Part shown: positions 29,321-34,089 of the stretch, piece after piece
Layout of the letters: the number at the start of each line of letters is the position of its first letter
Position numbering within the stretch: position 1 is the first letter of the stretch
NCBI GenBank assembly: GCA_900553835.1
Contig: USFF01000011.1
Span: 1 to 34,089 of the forward strand
Direction of reading: 5' to 3'
DNA: 34,089 nucleotides
Origin: an uncultured Mycoplasmatota bacterium
GTDB lineage: Bacteria > Bacillota_I > Bacilli_A > RF39 > UBA660
Notes under the pieces: generated by a model
The model's database searches: none
Told to the model about the DNA's origin: nothing
What the model saw: the letters and a program-made list of their open reading frames with translations, nothing else
Made by a program: the position numbers and the translations under genes

Positions 29321-29325
29321 ATATA

Positions 29326-29354
29326 TTGACAAATACCTTTAAAGGTGGTACAAT
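29326..29354 (+). promoter_or_regulatory. Promoter with a palindromic operator in its spacer
   Basis: TTGACA at 29326-29331, 17-bp spacer, TACAAT at 29349-29354 preceded by TGG (extended -10). The spacer contains the perfect 12-bp palindrome ACCTTTAAAGGT at 29335-29346. A dimeric repressor bound there would block RNA polymerase. The next gene encodes a small AbrB-like protein, an attractive candidate for self-regulation. Confidence 0.75.
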
Positions 29355-29383
29355 TGATTTAGATAAGAAAGGTAGGTGATAAA

Positions 29384-29542
29384 ATGAAACTATTATTTAG
29401 ATTTATGAAGAAAGCAGATAAGACTAAAAACAGAATTATAATACCACAATTTTTAATTAACAAATATGGTAGTGAATTCTATTTAGAATTCTATGATGAT
29501 GAAACTATTAAATTAGTACCAGTTAAAAAGGAGGAAAAATAA
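29384..29542 (+). CDS. Small AbrB/MazE-like DNA-binding protein, 52 aa
   Basis: 52 aa; the central part RIIIPQFLINKYGSEFYLEF followed by ETIKLVPVKK has the swapped-hairpin AbrB/MazE pattern (strand, helix-like turn, strand). Such dimers bind DNA at short palindromes. It follows GGTAGGTG and overlaps the initiator gene by one base (TAATG). The promoter upstream contains a 12-bp palindrome. Missing from automatic gene calls because of its size, but the ribosome site and coupling support it. Confidence 0.65.
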   Translation: MKLLFRFMKKADKTKNRIIIPQFLINKYGSEFYLEFYDDETIKLVPVKKEEK

Positions 29543-30312
29543 TGGAAGATAATAAAAGAGCATTTAAAGGTATTTGGATACCAAAAGAGGTTTGGGAAAG
29601 TAAAGAATTAACACTTCAACAAAAAGTAATGCTAGTGGAAATCGATAGTTTAGACAATGATAGAGGATGTTATGCTAGTAATAAATACTTTAGTGATTTC
29701 TTTGGCATAAGTAGTGGAAGAGTATCTCAAGTAATCAATGAATTAATAGATAAAGGATATCTAAATGCAGAATACATAAAAGAAGATAATCAAATATTAG
29801 GAAGAATATTAAAAATACAAAGCCCACCATACCCAGTAAAGGTATTTAAAAAATTAAATAGGGGGTATTTAGAAAATGATGAGGGGGGTATTAAATATTC
29901 TAAAGAGGGGTATTTAGAAAATGATGAAGATAATAATATAATATATAATAATATAACTAATAATATAATTAATAATAGTAGTAGTATAAGGCAACAAGAT
30001 ACAATTTATGACTTCTTAGAGAAAAACTTTGGAAGAACATTAAATGGTATTGAAATTGAAATGATAAGAGAATGGAAAGATAATAAATTAACTAGATATG
30101 CAATTAAGCAAGCAGTATTAAATGGCAAATATAATGTTAAATATATAAATACGATATTAGTTAATTATAGGAATAATTCCATAACAACAGTACAACAAGC
30201 ACAAGAAGAGGAAAAATCATTTAAAAGTAAAAAAGAAATTAAAAAATCAAGAACATCTGCTATGGATGAAACAATAAAGGAGATATATAATGGAACAATT
30301 AAACTTCAGTAA
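29542..30312 (+). CDS. Replication initiator (HTH + DnaD-like domain)
   Basis: A 256-aa protein. The N-terminal winged helix (about 8-85; KEVWESKELTLQQKVMLVEI, then FFGISSGRVSQVINELIDKG) is the common HTH_36 replisome domain. A spacer (about 100-150) is coded by iterons and Asn-rich AT sequence. A DnaB_2/DnaD-like domain (about 155-215) follows: IYDFLEKNFGRTLNGIEIEM then ILVNYRNN. Such proteins bind the origin and recruit the host helicase. It is coupled to the AbrB-like gene upstream, and the loader-like gene starts inside its end. Confidence 0.8.
   Translation: MEDNKRAFKGIWIPKEVWESKELTLQQKVMLVEIDSLDNDRGCYASNKYFSDFFGISSGRVSQVINELIDKGYLNAEYIKEDNQILGRILKIQSPPYPVKVFKKLNRGYLENDEGGIKYSKEGYLENDEDNNIIYNNITNNIINNSSSIRQQDTIYDFLEKNFGRTLNGIEIEMIREWKDNKLTRYAIKQAVLNGKYNVKYINTILVNYRNNSITTVQQAQEEEKSFKSKKEIKKSRTSAMDETIKEIYNGTIKLQ
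29839..29990 (+). other. Putative replication origin: iterons plus AT-rich stretch
   Basis: Iteron-like copies start at 29839 (AAGGTATTTA), 29862 (GGGGTATTTA), 29885 (GGGGTATTAA) and 29907 (GGGGTATTTA), a spacing of 23, 23 and 22 bp, about two turns of DNA. Copies at 29862 and 29907 extend to 21 identical bases. The region from 29928 to about 29990 is almost pure A/T (for example ATAATATATAATAATATAAC), suited to unwinding. Its place within the initiator gene is the usual place for origins of lambda-like and many Bacillota phages. Confidence 0.6.
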
Positions 30313-30691
30313 GATAGTTAATGTATTAAGAATAGCATATCCGTATTATTTTAAAGATATGGAAAAAGAAAGTACAATTATGTTTAATCAATTATATTAT
30401 AGTAAATTAAAAAGATATGACTATGTAGTAGTATCAAATGCTATAAACAGAATAATTGAAAAAAGCGAATTCATGCCTACTATAGCAGAGATATTAACAG
30501 AATGTGATAAAGAAACGAGAAAATTATATAAATTAAAAATAGATAAAATGTATTCAAATGGTTACTTTAAAACTGACCAAGAATATGGAAAGGCCTTACA
30601 ATGGCTCTTTGAGGACAAGCCTATTGTTCCTAATTGGTTATTAGAAGAAATTAAAGGTTATGAAGAAAAATTATTAATATCAAAAAAATAA
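30290..30691 (+). CDS. Helicase loader-like protein (G39P type)
   Basis: A 133-aa protein. The N-terminal part (SKIVNVLRIAYPYYFKDMEK, then YVVVSNAINRIIEKSEFMPT) fits the family of phage helicase loaders and inhibitors (SPP1 gp39-like), which bring host helicase to the origin. It follows AAGGAGATATATA within the initiator gene's end and overlaps it by 23 nt. No helicase, polymerase or SSB gene is present, so host proteins are probably recruited. Confidence 0.65.
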   Translation: MEQLNFSKIVNVLRIAYPYYFKDMEKESTIMFNQLYYSKLKRYDYVVVSNAINRIIEKSEFMPTIAEILTECDKETRKLYKLKIDKMYSNGYFKTDQEYGKALQWLFEDKPIVPNWLLEEIKGYEEKLLISKK

Positions 30692-30710
30692 ATAAAAGTA
30701 TAAAATATAC

Positions 30711-30739
30711 TTGACAATATGTAAATTAAGATGTATAAT
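30711..30739 (+). promoter_or_regulatory. Promoter of the recombination operon
   Basis: TTGACA at 30711-30716, 17-bp spacer, TATAAT at 30734-30739: perfect consensus. It directs transcription of the ERF and nuclease genes. A small hairpin (AAGTATA with TATACTT) lies just before the -35. Confidence 0.8.
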
Positions 30740-30764
30740 TTATAATGAAAGGAGAACAAAGAAA

Positions 30765-31439
30765 ATGAAAGAAGAAGAAATTAAAACAATGAACATCTAT
30801 GAAAAAATGTCATTAATAACTGAGGAAATAGGAGTTATTGAAAAAGGATTGACTGTAGAAATAAACAAAACTAGAAGTTATAAAGCAGTATCAGAAAGAG
30901 ATGTATTAGATGGTGTGAAACCTATAGAAAAAAAATATAGAGTTTATAGTTATCCAGCAAAAAGAGAAGTAATTGATAGAGATACATTAGTGAAAGAAAC
31001 TGAGTATAATGGAAGCATCACTAAAACTAATACATTATTTATGAGAATAGAAACTACTTATAGATTTGTTAATATAGATAATCCTAGTGAGTTTATTGAG
31101 ACTACAGTCTATGGAGATGGCTTAGATACAGGCGACAAAGCACCAGGAAAGGCAATGACATATGCAGATAAATATGCACTTATGAAAGCATATAAATTAA
31201 GTACTGGAGATGACCCCGATAAAGAGGCAAGCCCCGAAAATGGATATAAGAAAGCCACTAAACAAGTAGGAAATGCAAAAATAAGTCCTAAACAAATGGA
31301 ACTTATACAAAAATATTATCAAGGCGAAAACTTAATTAAATTATTAGAAGTAAATAATCTTGAAAAACTAGAAGATATGTCTATTAGTAAGGCAAGCGAA
31401 ATATTAAGTAAATTATTTAAAAAGAAAGATGAGGAATAA
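30765..31439 (+). CDS. erf: ERF-family single-strand annealing protein
   Basis: A 224-aa protein with the ERF hallmark GDGLDTGDKAPGKAMTYADK, followed by YALMKAYKLSTGDDPD. ERF proteins bind single-stranded DNA and anneal complementary strands during phage recombination and circularisation. The C-terminal part (ISPKQMELIQKYYQ onward) is an alpha domain common to these proteins. ATG 30765 follows AAAGGAGAACAAAG; the longer upstream frame starts at the -35 of the promoter. It pairs with the nuclease at 31757 as a recombination module. Confidence 0.88.
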   Translation: MKEEEIKTMNIYEKMSLITEEIGVIEKGLTVEINKTRSYKAVSERDVLDGVKPIEKKYRVYSYPAKREVIDRDTLVKETEYNGSITKTNTLFMRIETTYRFVNIDNPSEFIETTVYGDGLDTGDKAPGKAMTYADKYALMKAYKLSTGDDPDKEASPENGYKKATKQVGNAKISPKQMELIQKYYQGENLIKLLEVNNLEKLEDMSISKASEILSKLFKKKDEE

Positions 31440-31442
31440 AAA

Positions 31443-31757
31443 ATGAATAATTTAATAGTAAAGGAAATTGAAGAATTTAAATTAAGGCAAACTATAGCAG
31501 ATGAATTAATTTTAATTGATAAAGAAGAAAAAGAATTAAAGCAAAGAAAAGAAAAGATAAGAGAAATCTTATTAAAAGAAATGGAAGATAAAGGCATTAT
31601 AAAAATATCAGATGAAAATATCAGTATTACTTACAAAGCACCAGCTGAGAAAGAAACATTTAGAACAAAAGATTTTAAAAAAGATTTACCTGATTTATAT
31701 GATACTTATGTAGAGTTTACACCAGTTAAAAGTTCATTATTAATTAAAATTAAATAA
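31443..31757 (+). CDS. Coiled-coil protein of the recombination operon, 104 aa
   Basis: Residues 15-55 form a coiled coil (LILIDKEEKELKQRKEKIRE). Then a beta-rich segment (ISDENISITYKAPAEK) and a basic end (SSLLIKIK). The family is common between ERF/RecT and nuclease genes of Bacillota phages; its function is not known to me, although Gam-like nuclease control has been suggested for similar proteins. It follows GAGGAATAAAA and overlaps the nuclease gene. Confidence 0.65.
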   Translation: MNNLIVKEIEEFKLRQTIADELILIDKEEKELKQRKEKIREILLKEMEDKGIIKISDENISITYKAPAEKETFRTKDFKKDLPDLYDTYVEFTPVKSSLLIKIK

Positions 31758-32353
31758 TGCAAACATGGGTAATAAATGATTATGTTATAGAATATTGGGA
31801 AGATAGCCATACATATTTAGTTAATGGGATTATTCTTCCCTCTATAACAACAATGTTAAAAAAGAAATTCGGAAATAAGTATCAAGGGGTAGACGAAAAA
31901 GTTATTGAAATAGCAAGTCAAAGAGGCACTAATATGCACCAAGCAATTCAAGATTATGAGGAAGATGGTATAAATGACTTGAATAATAGAGAACTTCAAA
32001 ACTACATATTCTTAAAGAAACATTATAAATGGCAAGTAATAGCCTCAGAAATACCAGTAATCTTGTTTCTAGATAGTATTCCAGTAGCAGTAGGTAGATT
32101 AGACCAAATAATAGAAATGAATGGTGAAAGAGGAGTAAATGACCTTAAAAGGACTGCTACATTTGATAAAGAATATGTTGCTTATCAGACTAACCTTTAT
32201 AAGATAGCCTATGAACAAAGTTATCATATGCCTTTATCATTTGTAAGTGGTACACATTTAAGAGAAGAAAAAAGAAAGTTCTATAAATTACCAGTAAATG
32301 AAGAAATGGCAATGAAATTAGTAAAAGAATATTTGGAGGCTAAAAATGACTAA
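31757..32353 (+). CDS. PD-(D/E)XK exonuclease-like protein
   Basis: A 198-aa nuclease with the PD-(D/E)XK core in the shape common to phage YqaJ or RecB-like exonucleases. GTNMHQAIQDYEE (about 57-69) opens the fold, and the acidic core is AVGRLDQIIEM with NDLKRT after it (Asp, and D-L-K for E-x-K). The later Gln/Tyr segment YVAYQTNLYKIAYEQSY supports it. Partnered with the ERF protein, it would resect DNA ends to make single strands for annealing. It starts at an ATG overlapping the previous stop. Confidence 0.8.
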   Translation: MQTWVINDYVIEYWEDSHTYLVNGIILPSITTMLKKKFGNKYQGVDEKVIEIASQRGTNMHQAIQDYEEDGINDLNNRELQNYIFLKKHYKWQVIASEIPVILFLDSIPVAVGRLDQIIEMNGERGVNDLKRTATFDKEYVAYQTNLYKIAYEQSYHMPLSFVSGTHLREEKRKFYKLPVNEEMAMKLVKEYLEAKND

Positions 32354-32528
32354 GTATTATTTAGAATTAAGAAGTGTTAAAAGAAAAGAGTTTATTGAAA
32401 GAATGTATTTCGATAGTTATGAAGAATTATTGAATTATTTAACAAGAAAAGGTAATGATATATTCAATTGGGGTTTTGATAGAAAAATGATATTAATTGT
32501 AGAAATAAAAAAGGGAGAGCAAAAATGA
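32346..32528 (+). CDS. Hypothetical protein, 60 aa
   Basis: Small alpha/beta protein (MTKYYLELRSVKRKEFIERM). Overlaps the nuclease by 8 nt and the next gene by 4 nt, after TTGGAGGCTAAAA. Unknown function. Confidence 0.65.
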   Translation: MTKYYLELRSVKRKEFIERMYFDSYEELLNYLTRKGNDIFNWGFDRKMILIVEIKKGEQK

Positions 32529-32755
32529 CACAAAATGAAATGATAATTAAATATCTAAACGAACATGGTAGCATAACTACTTATGAAAGTTACTCAAAGT
32601 TATTTATAACTAGGCTTAGTGCTAGAATATTTGACATAAAACATAAGTATGGAATAGAGTTTGAAGAAGAATGGGTAACAAAAAAGAATATTTATGGTAA
32701 GACTTGTAGTTTTAAAAAATATATTCTAAAAAGAAAGGAAGAAAAAAATGTATAG
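32525..32755 (+). CDS. Winged-helix DNA-binding protein, 76 aa
   Basis: A 76-aa helix-turn-helix protein of a family common in Bacillota phages: MIIKYLNEHGSITTYESYSK, then ITRLSARIFDIKHKYG and the wing segment EEEWVTKKNIYGK. It likely binds DNA as a regulator or replication accessory. It overlaps both neighbours and follows AAGGGAGAGCAAAA. Confidence 0.8.
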   Translation: MTQNEMIIKYLNEHGSITTYESYSKLFITRLSARIFDIKHKYGIEFEEEWVTKKNIYGKTCSFKKYILKRKEEKNV

Positions 32756-32945
32756 ATTTAAAAAAGAATTATTTACTAATATCAAAATTAATCAATCAAA
32801 AATGGCAAAAGAAATCGGTTTATCGTTTCAATATGTAAATGGTGTTATAAATAATAGATTTAATTGTAGAAAATTAGTAGCCTACGCAATGACAAAGTTA
32901 ATTAATAGTAATGCCGAAATAAATGACTACTTTGAGAGGGTATAA
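32748..32945 (+). CDS. XRE-like helix-turn-helix protein, 65 aa
   Basis: Residues 13-33 (NQSKMAKEIGLSFQYVNGVI) form a helix-turn-helix of the XRE kind. It is too small and lacks an oligomer domain for a CI-type repressor. It follows AAAGGAAGAAAAA. Probably a transcription regulator in the early region. It overlaps the next gene by one base. Confidence 0.7.
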   Translation: MYRFKKELFTNIKINQSKMAKEIGLSFQYVNGVINNRFNCRKLVAYAMTKLINSNAEINDYFERV

Positions 32946-33454
32946 TGAGTATACGAAGTCAATGGAGTGAGTTTGATAAAGAAACAAGAAAATATATCAA
33001 AAAAAGAGATAATAACAGATGTATCTTTTGTGGAAATAATGGAGCATTACAAATAGCACATATATTCTTATCAAGGGCAAAAGGTGGAAAAGGCTGCAAA
33101 GAAAATGGTGTTATGTTATGTATTAAATGTCATCAAGCATTAGATAATGGCAAAGATGCTTCATTAAGATTTGAAATACATACCTATTGTGCCGAATATT
33201 TAGTAAAAAAAGAAAGCATATTGAGTATTACTGAATTAATGAAAACACTTAAATATGACAAAAAAAACAACCTTAGAGAAAGAATTATAATATCAGAAGA
33301 GAAAAAAGAAATAAAAGATAGATGTAAAAATTGCAGATTATTAGAAAAAAGACAAATAAAAGGTAATTCAATACCTACATATTATTGCAGATATAGAAAA
33401 ATAAGAATAACAAAAAATACAGAGGCTTGTAAAGATTTTAGGAGGATAAAATGA
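32945..33454 (+). CDS. HNH endonuclease, 169 aa
   Basis: The HNH core is at about residues 20-60: NRCIFCGNNGALQIAHIF, then LSRAKGGKGCKENGVML and CIKCHQALDNG. The two Cys pairs hold zinc and the AHI histidine is catalytic. A second Cys cluster at the end (CKNCRLLEKRQ ... YYCRYRKI ... ACKDF) is typical for phage-encoded HNH proteins next to replication genes, perhaps for junction processing. It is not of the NUMOD homing type. TGA overlaps the next ATG. Confidence 0.85.
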   Translation: MSIRSQWSEFDKETRKYIKKRDNNRCIFCGNNGALQIAHIFLSRAKGGKGCKENGVMLCIKCHQALDNGKDASLRFEIHTYCAEYLVKKESILSITELMKTLKYDKKNNLRERIIISEEKKEIKDRCKNCRLLEKRQIKGNSIPTYYCRYRKIRITKNTEACKDFRRIK

Positions 33455-33654
33455 AACCAGAAAAAATAAGTAAATTCCAAATGTGGAAATTAAAAAAAGA
33501 ATTCCCTACAAGTAAAACTGAAAGAGAACAATTAAGAATATTAAAAAAAGAGAAACAAGAAGATATAAAAGCATATTTAATTATAATTAATTTGTTATTA
33601 TTAATAGCAATATTAAGTTATGTATTATATTTGATGTGGACTTATAAGTGGTAA
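33451..33654 (+). CDS. Small membrane protein, 67 aa
   Basis: Charged N-terminal 40 residues (KISKFQMWKLKKEFPTSK) and a C-terminal membrane helix (AYLIIINLLLLIAILSYVLY). Starts at an ATG overlapping the previous stop, with TTTAGGAGGATAAA upstream. Function unknown. Confidence 0.7.
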   Translation: MKPEKISKFQMWKLKKEFPTSKTEREQLRILKKEKQEDIKAYLIIINLLLLIAILSYVLYLMWTYKW

Positions 33655-33664
33655 GGAGGGCTAA

Positions 33665-33760
33665 ATGATATTATATATACCATTAATATTCTGGGGGTTA
33701 ATTGGTATAGGTGCAATTATTGGATTAATTATGATGATAAAGGAGTGGAAAGATGAATAA
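33665..33760 (+). CDS. Membrane peptide, 31 aa
   Basis: 31-codon frame after AAGGAGGGCTAA: MILYIPLIFWGLIGIGAIIG plus a short tail (LIMMIKEWKDE). One membrane helix with a Gly-rich face. It overlaps the next gene by 8 nt. With its upstream neighbour it makes a pair of small membrane proteins in the early region. Confidence 0.6.
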   Translation: MILYIPLIFWGLIGIGAIIGLIMMIKEWKDE

Positions 33761-34085
33761 AATCGATTTAAATACAATTACTTTTGAACAAATAGTAAAA
33801 ATATTAGGAATATTTAACAAAATGTTAGAAAGTGGTATTTTGCAAGTAGATTTAGAAAAATCAACAGCATATTTCAATATAGATGATTGTTTAACATATT
33901 TAGAGCAACAAATTAAGAGATTAAAACAAGAAAACGAGAAATTAAAAGAAACAATAGATAAAGTAAATGTATTTCTTAATAATCATGATAAAAATGCAGG
34001 TAAATTATATTATAAATATAATAATAAATACCTATTAAGTGAAATTAAAGAAGATATCAGAAAAATATTAAAAGAGGTGGAATAA
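33753..34085 (+). CDS. Coiled-coil protein spanning the circular junction, 110 aa
   Basis: 110 aa with an amphipathic front (FEQIVKILGIFNKMLESG) and a leucine-zipper coil (YLEQQIKRLKQENEKLKETI). The last 17 codons are repeated at 1-51. It begins after AAGGAGTGGAAAG. The coil resembles that of the protein at 27723; a role is unknown. Confidence 0.7.
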   Translation: MNKIDLNTITFEQIVKILGIFNKMLESGILQVDLEKSTAYFNIDDCLTYLEQQIKRLKQENEKLKETIDKVNVFLNNHDKNAGKLYYKYNNKYLLSEIKEDIRKILKEVE

Positions 34086-34089
34086 ATGA

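Noticed and set aside
29839..29930. CRISPR-like array.
   Set aside because: Only four short degenerate repeats at two-turn spacing, lying inside a coding gene; iterons fit better.

Overview
The window is the complete genome of a small tailed phage with a long non-contractile tail (siphovirus type). It is written linearly and opens in the middle of a gene. Bases 1-55 are repeated exactly at 34035-34089, so the molecule closes into a circle of 34,034 bp. The DNA is strongly AT-rich, and every gene I accept lies on the + strand. Ribosome binding sites are AGGAGG-like, and promoters are near-perfect TTGACA-N17-TATAAT, often with an extended TGn -10. The head, neck and holin/amidase genes are of low-GC Gram-positive (Bacillota-type) phage families. 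I see no integrase, excisionase or CI-type repressor, so a lytic lifestyle is likely, or lysogeny was lost. TGA is used as a stop, so the code is standard.

Layout, read around the circle. (1) Early and replication region, 25.5 kb to the end and on to 2.8 kb: small unknown proteins, a membrane-anchored lysozyme-like protein, an RHH regulator, a DNA methyltransferase, an AbrB-like protein under a promoter with a palindrome in its spacer, a DnaD-like initiator that carries iterons and an AT-rich stretch (putative origin), a helicase-loader-like protein, an ERF-type annealing protein, a PD-(D/E)XK nuclease, HTH and HNH proteins, and finally a sigma-70-family factor. (2) Late region, from a promoter and a structured leader at 2.8 kb: a tail-chaperone-like pair with a probable +1 frameshift, an Acb2-like anti-defence protein, a small-terminase-like protein, a DUF1064 protein, a roughly 700-nt highly structured non-coding RNA, then the large terminase. 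(3) Head, neck and tail, 9.6-23.1 kb: portal, minor capsid/morphogenesis protein, scaffold, major capsid protein with an Ig-like tail, four neck proteins, tail tube, tape measure, baseplate and fibre proteins. (4) Lysis, 23.1-24.5 kb: XhlA-like protein, holin and amidase, followed by homing-type HNH genes.

The most striking system is at 6.36-8.75 kb. The large terminase is broken into two genes by a split intein. The N-terminal gene ends in a 92-residue intein half starting at Cys442, directly after the last catalytic motif (DDHIDA) of the nuclease domain. A separate HNH endonuclease gene with its own consensus promoter follows. The C-terminal gene starts at a TTG inside the endonuclease gene in another frame, and encodes the other intein half plus only 17 terminase residues. 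The packaging motor's nuclease should therefore become active only after protein trans-splicing.

Other regulatory features stand out: a 72-nt small RNA with its own promoter and terminator, complementary over 12 nt to the scaffold-gene leader; a perfect H-type pseudoknot over the ribosome binding site of a homing endonuclease; and a nine-G tract in a leader peptide translationally coupled to a fibre gene, which looks like a phase-variation switch ahead of two fibre genes that share their N-terminus.
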